Shown here piece after piece: positions 11,150 to 25,000 of a stretch of DNA of 64,000 nt. Source of the stretch: Cynocephalus volans (lineage: Eukaryota > Chordata > Mammalia > Dermoptera > Cynocephalidae); the NCBI RefSeq assembly GCF_027409185.1, contig NC_084474.1:4457382-4521381 (forward strand), written 5' to 3'. The notes beneath the pieces are model-generated. The model was not told the origin of the DNA. It searched no databases and worked only from the letters and a program-made list of their open reading frames with translations. Numbering within the stretch: position 1 is the first letter of the stretch; every line of letters begins with the position of its first letter. A program made the translations under genes and the position numbers.

Positions 11150-12250
11150 CCCCCAACACACGTACACTTCTTAGCACCCTTGCAGGCGCACCCGCACTTA
11201 GGCAGAAGGCGGCCGCCCCGGCCCTTTGTGATTGGATGTCCGGGGCGAGGCGGCCGGCAGACTGTCCTCGACCTCCAATCAGGGCCCGGAGCCACAGAAC
11301 TGCACCAATCGGAGACGGCCGAGGCTCGGCCCGGGCCAGCTGGGGACCCGAGTCCGCGGGCCGCCTGCAGCGATCGGCCGGGATCGGGAGCCGCTAGCCG
11401 ACGCCCAATCGGCGGCCTCCAGGCCCGGGCGCGTGGCCCGCGAGCCGGCCAATCCGCGGCGAGCGGCGCGCGCGGGGCGGGGCGGGGCCTGCGGCGCGGA
11501 GGCGCGGTGGGTGCTGCGAGGACCCGGGCCGGTGAGGCTCGCGGGGCGTGCGGGGCGTGCGGGGCGGCGGGCGGGCAGAGGCAGCGCCGAGCGGGGCTCG
11601 CGGCGGCCTCATCGCGGCCTGGCGGCGGCGGCAGAGAGCCTCGCGCGCGGCGGGTGCGGGCAGGGTGGGCCGCGCGGTTGGAAAGCGAGCCGGTGAAAAC
11701 AGTGCGACAGGCTCAACGGCCCTGGCTGCGCTCTCTTCAGCGGCGTCCCCAGAGCGTCTTCGCAGCACGCGGCCGGTACTCGGCCCGGCTGAGACCCGAG
11801 GCGTCCCGCGCGGTTGTGCCGAGCCCCGTCCGGGGCCTCCCCCGCCTGCGGCGTCGCCGTCGTGCGGCTGGCGGCTCCGCGCTGGCCGCGCGTTCCGTGT
11901 GCGCGTGAGCGGCGGCCCGGACGCCACCTCAGCCGCGTCACTGTCGTTGGGAGCCCCCCTGTGGCGGGAGGCGCTGCGCAGGGACGGGCGGGGCCGTGCC
12001 GCTTTTCCTCGGGGAGCGACGTCGGGGATGGAGCGCGGGCTCGGGCGTGGGCGGAGGCGGTAGGCAGAGCCCGGGAGTGGGGCTGGCGCGCGGGACGGCT
12101 GGCGCTTCCTGAGCCGTGCGGAGGGGAGCTTCAGGCTCCTGCGGTACAGGAAGACTGAGCCTGCCTGCAGAGGTGGGAAGCGGGGCTGCCGCACCGACGG
12201 GAGGGCGTTCTGGTGGCGTGGAACCGAGTGTAGCTTCTTCTCTTTTTAGG
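11150..12250 (+). promoter_or_regulatory. AP3M2: CpG island and AP3M2 promoter region
   Basis: Very GC- and CpG-rich stretch ending at the first coding exon. It holds five CCAAT/ATTGG boxes (11231, 11275, 11305, 11405, 11449) and, just downstream, overlapping GC boxes around 11474-11490. There is no TATA box near these, which fits a dispersed CpG-island promoter. The noncoding first exon of AP3M2 must lie here. Candidate splice donors are after 11531 (followed by gtgagg) and after 12172 (which would give a 77-bp intron). I cannot choose between them without transcripts. Long open frames on both strands here result from low stop-codon frequency in GC-rich DNA. Confidence 0.85.
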
Positions 12251-12299
12251 GGTGAAATGTGCAGAGTCCTGAGGCTTTCGGACTGAAGAAGGCTCCGCC
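12250..12299 (+). other. AP3M2: 5' UTR part of AP3M2 first coding exon
   Basis: A pyrimidine tract ending in AG at 12248-12249 makes a good acceptor. The exon then runs 50 nt to the ATG. The start context (gccATGa) is acceptable, and no upstream ATG in this exon is in frame with the coding sequence. Confidence 0.75.
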
Positions 12300-12572
12300 A
12301 TGATCCATAGTCTTTTCCTGATCAACTCCTCTGGAGATATTTTTCTGGAGAAGCACTGGAAGAGCGTGGTCAGCCGTTCTGTGTGCGATTACTTTTTTGA
12401 GGCGCAGGAGAGAGCCACGGAGGCAGAAAATGTGCCTCCAGTTATCCCGACCCCTCACCACTATCTCTTAAGTGTTTACCGCCACAAGATCTTTTTTGTG
12501 GCTGTGATCCAAACGGAGGTCCCACCTCTGTTTGTCATTGAGTTTCTTCACCGAGTAGTGGACACGTTTCAG
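12300..12572 (+). CDS. AP3M2: AP3M2 coding exon 1
   Basis: 91 codons from MIHSLFLINS to HRVVDTFQ, phase 0 at the donor (cag|gttcgt). It encodes most of the longin-like N-terminal domain that packs against the other AP-3 subunits. Confidence 0.97.
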
Positions 12573-15500
12573 GTTCGTGAATGTAGGAAGTTTCATGTAC
12601 GTAAACTGTAAAGTGTCTTTATAGTCCTGTTTCCATTGTATCCAGACTCAGTTAAGAAACTTAAAAAACAAAACAAACGGACATTGCTCACTTGTTCTCC
12701 TATCTAAGACTCTTGTTTCTATTTATTGAATTGGCTGCATCCAAAATGACAAATTGAACACTTCTGAACCTTTTGCATGACAAAGCCACCCTACTTGATA
12801 CTGTGTGCAGTCTTTGTAATTCTGCTTCTACTGTTTGCTCATAAATTAGAGGAGTTTAGGTTGTTTTATATGGTAAGCTCGGTGCAGCTCAAAGCATTGT
12901 TAGCTACATTGCTTTCAGTTGCATCAGAAAGTGATGTGTGTGAAATTTTGTGAAAGAAAAAGTAGAAAAAGCTGAGTAATGCTTATTTTAAATGTCCCCG
13001 GCAGCGGTAATTTTCATCCTGGGTTTGGGGTGGTTATCCATAGCATGTGAGTACTAATGGTGAGCTGTTGTTGCAAACGTGAGATTGGGAAACTGTACCC
13101 GTAACAATTTAAGTGGCACGTTTTACAAGATGCAGTTTTCATTTTGAGTTTTTCTTTTGGGAATAGATTTGATCTTGGGGGTCGGGGATACAGGGTGTAG
13201 GGAAGGTAAGTTATGCCAGGATATGAGCACCATTTCTAGCACAGGATGATAGACTATTTAGATTCAGACAGTGGAATCCTCTGTCTCACAGAATAACTCA
13301 ATTTCTGTTGTAGTTATTTGCATAACTCAAAAGATAAATGAGAAGCAGGGGCCCTTTTGTGTCACGCAAGGTCTGGAATTAGTCACATGAATACAGGATT
13401 TGTGGAACTGGAGAAGAGAATGAGGATGCAGACATTACGATAAAAATTAAAAAGCAAGTCAGAGAGTCCTTTCATTTGCAGTCATGTGTGTATCACATGT
13501 CTAGAGCAGCTTTCATTCCCAAGAGAAATATGTTTTATAAGTTTTTTTCTACAAATACTGTCTGATAGTACTATTATTCTGGGACTCCAGTTTTCATATG
13601 GCATAGTAGCTCCTTTGCACAATGAAAACCTAAGAATTATAAGCCGCAGTATGTGGAAGAACTAGAAGTAGAAGAACCCAGTAGCTATGATCTTAAATCA
13701 CTCTAAATGGGCCTGGTTGTGATTTCCACATACATTACCCATTCTAAGCTTAACAGCTCCACCGGTGAAACTCAACAGCTGTTTGTTAGCACCATGCCGA
13801 TATTATGTAACTTATTACGAGATGGGAAGTGGGAAAAATTGTTTAATCTGGTTGAAACCACAGAGGAATTAGGGAAAGCAGAGTCAAGTTTCTAGTTTGA
13901 AAGTCTGGTACTTCAGAGCTTGTCATTTTTGCAGGAGTTGTCAGAAATAAGTGGATACTCAGTGACTTCAGTGTCTTACTTTGTGAGTTCTCTCTGGCAG
14001 CGCCATTTTTCTATACTAGAGTGTGACGGGAGAAGTCCAGCTATAGAACTGCAGCACTTATGCTATAGCACTTTCTCATTTTACATGATGCCTAGTTTAT
14101 AAAACTTAATGAAGTGTTTCGTTGATTTTTTAAAATAAAATCACTCTTGGGAAGGAAATGTATGACTTTTTCCCCCTTAAATCCTCTTTTTTTAAGAGAA
14201 AATCTTTTTGTTTTAGGAATACATGCCTAACTTCTAAGTGACCTGGGTATTAGAATCTCACTAATTGACATTATCTGATGTAATTTAGACCACATCTTGT
14301 AGAGTCTGTTCAACTTTGGATGTTAAAGAAATGGTAAGATAGTGAAATGACCTGGAAACCATACCATAGCATGAACAGTAGAAGGATCTTGGGGTTTGGC
14401 CCTGAAAGCTTATAGTTGTCTTTAAATAATGGCAGGGCTGTTGTGTAAACTTGCTCTGTAAGGCAGAGCTAGGGGGCAAATTTCAGCTTAACAAAAGAAA
14501 GAACTTTCTAATAATCAGAGCTGCCCAGGAATAGAATGAGCTTTCTCAAAAGGGTAAATCTCCCTTCATTGGATGAATTTAAGAAGGTTTACATGCCATC
14601 TCAGAGGTCCTGTTAGAGATGTTACTGACAGTGCTTGAAGTCACTGAATGACACGAACATTTCCTAAATCATTGTTGTCATCATGCATTCCATTTTACAT
14701 AGTGCTTCATAGTTTACCAAGCACATGTTATGGTTTAATCCATCATGCTTAGTTCTGACAACATTCCTGTGTGTCCAATGATATTATCCTGATTACAGCA
14801 TTGAAGAAATCAGGACCCAAATTAGTTAACATGACCTAATCTAATAAGTAACAATTAAGATTATAATCTAGGTCTTCTGATTTTGAATCCAGTGCTTTTT
14901 CCATAGCCCAGATAATTTGTTATTTAAATTTAGCCTTTTTAATAAAAGGATGAAGAATTCTTAGAATCCTAGCATCTTAGGTATGATCCATCCCCCTTAT
15001 TTATTTTTTTCCCTTTCAACTTGTGTTCACTGCATAAATGTTAAGAAATTGAACAATAGGGGCTAAATAGATTTTTATATACATTCTATGTCATATCAAG
15101 TGTTATTTTGCATAATTTTTTCAAATTCTTATTCATAAGCACATATAGTAATCTAGATTTAGTTTTGTATTCTACATGATTTATTTGAGGAAACTAGCCC
15201 AAAGAGGTTGACTTCCTCTAGTTTACAGAAGATGCTAGTAATGACACCGGTACCATGAGGCAGTCCAGAGTTCTGTCCACCAAACCAGGTTGCCTAGGAG
15301 AACTGTGGGGATGCTCCCTTGCCTTGTGTGGAAGAGTACCTGGAAGCACTCAGTAAACAGGTGTGGACAGGACCAGATCCTTATTCTCAGGAGCAGTCTC
15401 TTATTTTTTATAGTCTCTGAGTGATACGTGTATGATTATATCTTCGCCAGGATTATTTTGGAGTCTGTTCAGAGCCAGTGATCAAAGACAATGTGGTTGT

Positions 15501-18500
15501 GGTTTATGAGGTATTGGAAGAGATGCTTGACAATGGGTTTCCACTGGCTACTGAGTCAAACATCCTCAAAGAACTGATAAAGCCTCCGACTATCCTCCGA
15601 ACGGTTGTCAACACCATAACAGGTATGGAGGAGGGGCACTGACAGAGAGTTGCCATCTGGGTGTGGCTCAGTACCCTGTTGTGCTTTGTTTTGAGTGGTT
15701 GTCTTTAGGGATCTCAAGTGTCCAGGTGCTTTAATTTTGCTGTTTATAGTCTTTGAGTATAACCTGAAATAGTATTTCTGTTATGTAGAGAATACTCTGA
15801 TTTCAATGACAAAATGAAGTGTTCTCTTTAAAAAAAATTTTTTTCTGATTACAGAAGAAATTTTGGAAATACAGAAAAGCACAAAGAAGAACATGAAAAT
15901 CACTCTTAATCCCAGCACACTTTTAACATACCAGTGTATATAGTTCTCATCTTTTCTAGATGGATGAATGATGGTTGGATAGAATGGTTTTAAACAGTAA
16001 CATATATTTTTTAAACTTCTGTTAATATTTTGTAAGTGTTATCCCATTATGATATTCTTTTATCATTTTTAATGACTTTATAGTTTTCTTCCATATGGAA
16101 TGGACCCTAAGTTAGTCAATCCCTGTTTATGATGCTTCTGATTTTTTGGTCTTTTAAATAACAAGGGATTAACATTCTTTAAATCTTTGTGCACATCTAG
16201 GATGATTTCTGTTCAGTACTAGAAATGGAAGTGCTGGGGAAAGGGGTATGTACATTGTAAGACGTTAATGCATTGTGTCAAGTTGCCCTCCACAAAAATT
16301 ATACTAAATTATATTTTTAGTAGCAATTACTATACACTGTTATCAAGCCCAGTGTTATTATTGTTATTAATTTTTAGAAACTTTGCAATTTGATAGTTTG
16401 TTGATATCTTGTTATTTACACACACATTTTTGTCACTAAGGAAGTTAAAACCTGTTTGAGTATTTATTGACTATTTTTCCTCTATTGTGAATTAATTTTT
16501 TGTGTCCTTTGCCCATTTTTTTGTGCCTTTGTTTTTTTTGGTTGTTTTTTGTTTTTTTGTTTTTTGGCAGCTGGCTGGTACGGGGATCGAACCCTGGACT
16601 TTGGTGTTACTAGTACCATGCTCTAACCAACTGAGCTAACCAGCCAGCCTGCCCATGTTTTTTAATTGAAATGTTTTTCTTTTTTCATACTTATTTTAAA
16701 AACTTCTTTCATTTAAGGATACTAAACTATCATGTATATTGTCATTTAATATTGTACATGATGTTGTTTAGCCATATCTTAAATGTTTTGATTTAGTCAA
16801 ATTAATCATTCTACCTCATTAGGTTTTACGTTTTGGGTCTTGTTTAGTGCATAAACAAGAGTTTTCATGGAATTTGACAAACTGATTGAAAAATACGTTT
16901 TAAAAAGTGCACGAATAGCCAGGACAGTTTTGAAAAAGAAGTACGAAGTAGTTGGAAGGATTTGCCCTCTGAAATATCAAGACATATTAAGTTCATACAG
17001 TGCTAAGACAAAAATTCATTGAGTAGACGTACTAAAAGAGCCAGGACAGTTTTGAAAATAATTTTTTTTTTAAAAAGAGCAAAAGAGAATATGTGTCATA
17101 ACAGATACAAGATATATTGTGAAGTTTTGCTAATTCATAAATATGGTTTTGACTCAGTAATAGAGAAATACATTATTGGGGTAAAAAAGAATGTCCAGAA
17201 ACAAACCCTTGCTTTTATAGGAATTTGATATACATAGTTGTGGTCATAAATCAGTGGATCAAGGACCAGTTGTTGAATATATTGTATTAGGACAATCAGC
17301 TTTGATATGGAAAAAAAATTAAGTTTCTCCACTTTATACTATATATAGAGGGAATTACAGCTAGATTAAGAAATTAAACACAAACATACTTTATAATTAC
17401 TGTATTAGAAGAAGACATAGGAGAATGTCTTTTTGATCTTGGAGAAAAGAAGGTCTTGTATAAAAGTATTTTCTTCTAGTTCCTTTATGGTTTTATTTTT
17501 ATATTTAATTCTTTAATCCATTTTAAAATTATCTTGGTATACAGTATGAGGTAAGGCTTTATGTTTATTTCTCCAAAACAGTCAGTTTTCTTAGCATCAT
17601 TTATTGAATAATTTATCCTTTTTCCATATTTTAAAATGGTATTTTTATCTTACACTAAGTCATTCTGGATTCTTGGTATGTTTTTAGACTTTCCTGCCTT
17701 CTTACCATACTGCCTTAATTATTATAGCTTGATGATATATTTTAATACATAGTGCTGCCTCTTAAGAAAACAGATTTGATGGTTTTTAAAAAATATTCTA
17801 AGCTTATTTTAAGCCTTAAAGGCTTTGTTAGTGCCTGAGTCATTTATGAGTATTATGAAGTCATTTAAGCCTGTATGCCACTTAAATCTAGAAAAAGATA
17901 CCTGAGAACCACTATTGAAAAGCTGAAATGTTTTGCAAACATGCTGAATATACATGTTTAGTGTTTCTTTCTTCAGATTGAAAAGATCCAGACAATGGAA
18001 AGAGGAAGTAAAATTTAAATTAGTTATAGTATTGTATTATTTTAGTATAAAACCTTTGAATTAAAAAAATTTTTTTTGATGCCTGTTGGGGGAAAAACAA
18101 GTTAGGGAATTGATCTGCAACACTGAAGGATTGGGAATGATCTAATTTATATTCTTTTTCTACATTTGAGTATTGGCATGAGACAGATCATGTTGATTTA
18201 GACATTTAATACCTACTATAAATGTACCTGTTATTAGTCCATTTTGTGTTGCTATAACAAAATACCTGGAACTGGGTGATTTATAAAGAAAAACAAAATT
18301 TATTTGCTTACAGTTCTGAGGCTGGGAAGTCCAAAGTCCATCTGGTCGTGGAGACAGTGTCCCAGAGGTCTCACACTGCAAGATGGTAGAAGCAGAGAGA
18401 GAGAAAGAAAGACTCTCCTCTTCTTCTTTTAAAGCCCTCAGAACCATGCCCCTGACCACCGTTTTTAATCCATTCACTACTGCATGGTCCTACAGTCTAA

Positions 18501-21500
18501 TCACCTCTTCAAGGTTCCACCTTTCAATTACCATAATAGGATTTCTCATCCTCTCAACAGTCACAGTGGGGCTAAGTTTCTAATACATGAAGCTTGGGGG
18601 ACACAATTCAAGCTTCAGTGAGTTTTGGGGGGACAATTCAATCCACTGCAGTACCCAAGAACCTACCTCAAGCTAGAATACTGTTTTTACTCATGAAAAT
18701 TTTATACCTCTGTGTGATTACAAACCCTGCTGGAAGCCAATACATTATTTAAGCTGCAAGCTATTGTAGAATTTGAGATGCTAAGGTCAGGTTACTTTCA
18801 AAACCAAAGTATGATATCTGTTTCTCAGGTAACTTTTTAAAAAACCTTTATTCTGCTTAAGAATGCAGACCAGATGATGACGAGTTTTTAAAACAGATTA
18901 GATTACCCTATATAGAAGTTGGGAAAGATCTCATCTTGTGTTTGAAAGCTCTTTGAGTGCATGAGTAGTAGGGAGCATAGAAACTTCTGGGGAGTGTCCT
19001 GTGGCTGTTAGAACCAGATTGGTAAAGTACAGTAATGTTAATTATTTCAGGAAGCACCAATGTGGGTGACCAGCTTCCCACTGGGCAGCTGTCAGTGGTG
19101 CCTTGGCGGAGGACTGGAGTGAAATATACCAACAACGAGGCCTATTTTGATGTAATTGAAGAGATTGATGCCATTATTGATAAATCAGGTAGGTGCTTTC
19201 ATGTGTTCTCAGAAATATGAAAATAGAAAGGTCATTCATTTTAATTTATTGCCTACTTTGTGTCAAACACTGTGCCAGGTCCTGGGAATGGAATTTAATG
19301 TTACGATGCAGTCCAGTGTTTCTCTCCCACTTGTTTTAGAGATCTTATCCTCTTGCATAAAAAAGAGAAGTAACAGGCCGGCCCGAGGCTCGCTCAGGAG
19401 AGTGCGGTGCTGATGACACCAAGGCCACGGGTTCAGATCCCATATAGGGATGGCCTGTGGCTCACTTGGGAGAGTGTGGTGCTGATAACGCTAAGGCCAC
19501 GGGTTCGGATCCCTATATAGGGATGGCCTGTTGGCTCACTTGGGAGAGCGTGGTGCTGACAACACCAAGTCAAGGGTTGAGATCCCCTTACCGGTCATCT
19601 TTAAAAAAGAAGAAAAAGATAGAGAAGTAACAAACTAACCTCTCGTTGATCAGATTTCCTTTTGGAAAGTATTTGACTCTCCATTCTGATGGCAGAACTA
19701 AAGTTGTAATCACTGAAATTTAGGGAGCCTTCTTTTCTCTCTATCCTGAACTAGGTAAATATGACTAGCAGCCCTAGAGTTTAGACCTTTGTGGAAAGTT
19801 CTCTTCAAATTAGTGAACTTATTCATACAACAAATGTTTATTGAAAACTTGTGTTATATAGCACAGTGCTGGGTAGTGGGCATTTGGTGATGAATAAGAC
19901 ATAGTCTGTGGCCGTAGCAAGTGTAATTAAAGTCTGGTGAGGGAGAGAGAAAGGAAAGAAGGTGGAGCATGTGAGAGGTGTCGCACCCATTTTGAGCAAA
20001 GTGGACAGAGAGGTGACAGTATTTGTGTTTCATCCATGGAAAGAACAGAAGTTCTTGAGACCTGCATGGACTTGGGAGCAAAGTGTGGACAAACACTCTC
20101 AGATAAGTGAAATATTCTTGGGAACTAAAGCAGTTCAGATGACTGGGCCGAGAGTCACGGGAAGAGAAGCAAGTGATGCTGCTCAGCGTCTCATGTTAGC
20201 CCACGTGTCCATCAGCAGTAGAAAGGATGAGTAATTTTTGATGTGGTCATGCAGTAGAATACTATACAGTAATGAAAAAGGGTGAATTACTGATACACCC
20301 AGCAACATGAATGAACCTCACAATATTGAGCAAAAACGTCAGATGCATAAGATTATATACAGTGAGGGATTACATTTATGTGAAGTTTGAAAACAGACAC
20401 AATTTAATCTAAGGTAATAAAAGTCACAATTTGGGGGGTGCAGATTAACTAGGATAGGCAGAGGGAGGGAGCATGCTGGGTTGCTGGAAAGGTTCCATAT
20501 CTTGATGTGGATAGTATTTACATAGATGTGTACATATTTAAAAGTTCACTGAACAATACACTTAAGATTTTTGCATTTTACTGTTTTACCTCAATGAAAA
20601 GGTAAAAAATATATATATATTGCTGGACAGATCATAAAGACCCTTGTGTGCCATTTTAAGGAGGATGGTTGGGAGCAATTGAGGAGTCTTATGTTGGGGA
20701 ATAACTTGATCAGACTTGTAGGTTAGAACTGTCAGTCCAGTTGCAGTGTGGGGTGGCTTGAAGTGGGGCGAAACTAAAGGCAGGGAAAACATTTAGGAGG
20801 CTGTTGTGAAGTTGAGGCACAAAATGTAGATCTCCATGATGGTGGTGACAATGGGGAGGAACGAATATATCTAGAGATGTAAGTCCTAAAAAAGAGGGAT
20901 TGAGAATTGACTGGAAATGGGGACTGAGAACGTAAAAATAGTCAAGGATGCATCCGTGTTTCTGGCTTAAACAAGAGGGTAGATGTCATCAGAAAGACAT
21001 GGAGAATAGGAGGAGCAGTCCAGGGAGTAAGAATGGGTTCACTTTTCGACAGGTGGAGTTTGAAGTACCTCTATGACATCCAAGTGGAGATGTCCCACTA
21101 GGCAGGGGTGAGGCTGGACTTGAAAAATAGGAAACAGTTGGCCATAAATGAAAATTGAAACCTTGGGAAATAGGTAAAGTAACCCAAGAAGAGAGTGTGG
21201 AGTGAAAGAGAAGTTCAGAACTGTGAAAAAGCATAGACTTTTAAGAGAAACCTGCAAAGAAAGAGAAACCTGCAGAAGACACTAAGGAAGAGGAGGTGGG
21301 AAATAGGAGAAAACTAGGAGAGGTGAGGAGAGAGGAGCGTTTGAAAAGGAAGAAGTGGTCAACAATGACAAGAGAGATCCTGTAGGATAGAGCCAAAAGT
21401 GTCCATTTGACTTAGCTGCAAAGTTCACTGGTGACCTTAGGGAGAGCAGTTGCTGATGGGAAATTTTCTGAACCATTGGTTAAGATAGTGGCACTCTTTG

Positions 21501-22008
21501 ATTCTGGTACTAGGTGGGAAACTCCTTAGGCCAATAAGTATCTTGGTCTTTTTATCCCCACTACTTCATCATAGTGTCTCATACTTCACATGCAGTTAAT
21601 AAATATTTGGAAGGATGGACAAATGGATTGGATAAATGAATTGGATGGCTGGACAGAAGGAAGAAAGGGAGAGAGGGAGGAAGAAAAGAAAGGAGGGAGG
21701 GAAGAAATAAGCTAGTTGGGAAGGACAGAGAAGTGTTCAATCGTCTCATATGCTTTTTGTCTTATTCTGGTCTCAGGTTCCACAATTACTGCTGAGATCC
21801 AGGGGGTGATTGATTCCTGTGTCAAGCTGACTGGAATGCCAGACCTTACACTCTCCTTCATGGTAAAATCCTGGGCTAGAGATTGAGTTCTTGGGATGAG
21901 AAATTAAATGCTTCTGGAAAGACAGAGTGGTGAGAGTGGAATAGAACAGGAAGAACTAATTAGGACAGCCACAAAGCTTATACTGGGCTTGAATTTTCTA
22001 TAAATAAC

Positions 22009-22096
<88 letters not shown>

Positions 22097-25000
22097 ATAA
22101 AAACATCTACATTTCCTTCAGGAAATAACAGATGTTTAACTCACACTTCCTGCTCTTCCTTGCCTGACACCCGCAGAACCCCAGGCTGCTGGATGATGTC
22201 AGCTTCCACCCTTGTGTTCGTTTCAAGCGCTGGGAGTCTGAGCGCATCCTCTCCTTCATCCCTCCTGATGGAAACTTCCGCCTGCTCTCTTACCATGTCA
22301 GTGCACAGAAGTAAGCAGCTCTTATAATTAGGGATGGAATCTGTCTTTCTATACGTATGTGGAAACAATATCTGTAGTGATTAAGAATGCAGGCTCTAGA
22401 GTTACCTGGGTTCAAATTCCAGCTTCTGTAGTTACTAACTGGGTAACTTCGGGTGAGTTGCTTAACATCTCTGTTTCTGTTTTCTTATTTGTAAATCAAA
22501 AATAATAAAAGTACCTTGTTATAAGGATTGAATAAGAGAATATAAGTAGTGCTTAACACAAAATAAGTTCTCATTAAGTTTGCTGCTGTTATTTTTCGTT
22601 GTTTTTATATGTCTAAACAAGAACTTTTTTTTCTCAAATTAGAATATGGGCATACCCTCCACCCATTAAACTATTCTATGGAAAAGCATTAAATGCAGTG
22701 ATTTTTTGGTCTTGAACATTCTCTTTAATTTGGAGTCTAAAAGATTTTGGAAGCATTATTTTATAGTAGAAAGTATGCAGACTAAAGAGAGCCAGGAGAC
22801 CTTAGCATCACCATTGCTTTTGTGTGTGATTTGGAATAAATCATTCATGAAAGTATCTGCTTGCTTGAGGTAAAAGTCTCGGAATCAGACTGCCTGTACT
22901 TAAATCCCACCTTCAGTGTATATGACCTTAGACATATTACTTAGATAAGTCATTTAACCTCAATTGAATGTGAGGACATCAGTGTTCATCTGTAAAATCA
23001 GTACCTACTTCGTACTCATTGGGAGGATTAAATGAGGTAAGGATTAAACGGACAGAAAGCATTTAGCATAGTGACTGTCACATAGGAGTACTCAATAAAT
23101 GTTAGGAATGTTATTACTTCAGAAATATTCTGTGACTTCTCTGAGTCTCTTCCCTCTCCTGTGAAATCATGACAGCCTACCTTACCTTTTGTGAGGATCA
23201 AATGAGGTCAGATGAAAGCTCCTTTAAGAAATTATAAAAGGACTGTCAGGTATGAGCATTACTCTCCCTAGTATAAATAGTGTTGGTCACATGTCACAAA
23301 TTAAAGCATTTTTGTTCATTATGCCTTTTTCATTGTAGGCTTGAATACTCTTTGATTTTGTTTATATTATTCAAAAGAGTTATTAGAAAAGTTAGTTTAC
23401 TTACTAGACAGCATCTTGGCTTTTCAAAAATTAAAGTTTACTGGGTTCGTTTTTTAAGATAAGGAGTAAAGAGTAGGGAAATAAGTAGGGGAGAAAAGTC
23501 TGCCAAAAGGGAAAGAAAAGCATAATGTGAAAGGAGGAAATGTTGCCATTTTTCCAGTACATTGTTGAAGTAGACTTTTTGTCTCTCTCTCTTCCAGTCT
23601 GGTTGCAATTCCAGTGTATGTCAAACATAACATCAGTTTCCGGGACAGCAGCTCACTTGGACGCTTTGAAATAACAGTGGGACCCAAGCAGACCATGGGG
23701 AAGACCATAGAGGGAGTGATTGTTACCAGCCAGATGCCCAAAGGAGTCCTGAATATGAGCCTCACTCCATCACAGGGGACACACACATTTGACCCAGTCA
23801 CAAAGGTAGGGGAATAAGCAGGACATTTTAAACTGCTGATGTTAAGTAGAAGTAACTCTGCAGGAGCTCCCCACATGTAATTTATGACTTGTTTTGAAAG
23901 ATGAGATTAATCAAAAGGACATTGTTTTCTACTTTGAGATAACTTACGGTAACAAATAGGATTCTCTATTGAAAAACAGAGAGCAGCTTATAATATTGTG
24001 AACAGGTGCCTGAGGTTCGAGCTCGCCCACCTCAGATGAAGGTTCCTCTGTAATTAATTATCTTATTAGAAAGACCACTTCTTTTTTGTTTTCTTTGAAG
24101 ATGCTGTCTTGGGATGTAGGAAAAATAAATCCCCAAAAGCTACCAAGTTTGAAGGGGACTGTGAGTCTTCAGGCAGGAGCTTCTAAACCAGATGAAAATC
24201 CCACAATTAACCTGCAGTTTAAAATCCAGCAGCTGGCCATTTCTGGTAAGTGACCCGCAGCTCATGTGGCTTTGAAGGGAACAGAAATGGCTTTTTTTCC
24301 TATAAGGCATGGACATCAGGAAGCCTTCCCGTGGCTCTTTATTTAAAAGGTTTGGTTTTGTTACTTGATATGTAATCATTAGTAAAATCTTTTCCAGCAC
24401 ATTTCTGGGAAGTTTACAGTTTTTACTCTGAAATTGGCCTAAGTAACCTCTTAAAGTATCTAGAATGCAAATGAGAAAGAAACGGTATTAGTAGACAGAA
24501 GTGTTCCCAGGCCTTTGTTGGGTCATCCTAGGGTTTTAATTTCAGGCTCCCAAGGTTTTCAGTATGAGAATGCTTCTGCTTTCCCAGCTGGTAACTGAAA
24601 AGAATAATTTCTACTTCTTTCTCTCAATTGGAACTGTTGGGGCTATACAGGTCAGTCCCCTGTAGTCTGCACCTGCCTTAGGATGACAGTAATAATAAGT
24701 TACTACTTACTGGGCATTTGCTATGTGCCAGGCACTTTCTAAAGCTCTTTTCATGTATTTTCTTATTTAATCTTTAGAACCACGCTGTGAGGTACAAAGG
24801 AGGTGACTTTAGCTGTATATGAAGTTCCAATTTTTCTTTACCAACAGGCCTTGTCTCATTTAAGTGATTAGAATTCATTTCAATTATAAGCTTTTCCATC
24901 TTAAAACATTAAATAAACTATAAAGCTCTCTACAATGTATTTTATGCTTAGTATGGTGAGACTACTTAGGATGCATTCATTTATTCATTTTTCATTATTC

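Larger units (their letters stand above)
15623..19050 (+). other. AP3M2 intron after coding exon 2, AT-rich with L1 relics
   Basis: AT-rich. Antisense L1 ORF2-like sequence runs at about 17400-17760 (ttttgatcttggagaaaagaa, atggttttatttttatattt). Includes the SINE at 16567 and the solo LTR at 18229. Otherwise degenerate LINE sequence. Confidence 0.55.

Noticed and set aside
11135-12194. Several 150-266-codon frames on both strands in the CpG island
   Set aside because: Gly/Ala/Arg/Pro-rich products expected from GC-rich DNA with few stops; they overlap each other and the AP3M2 5' region.
22055-22327. 90-codon frame starting in the GT repeat (poly Cys-Val)
   Set aside because: It is a frame through the microsatellite running out of register into AP3M2 coding exon 5.
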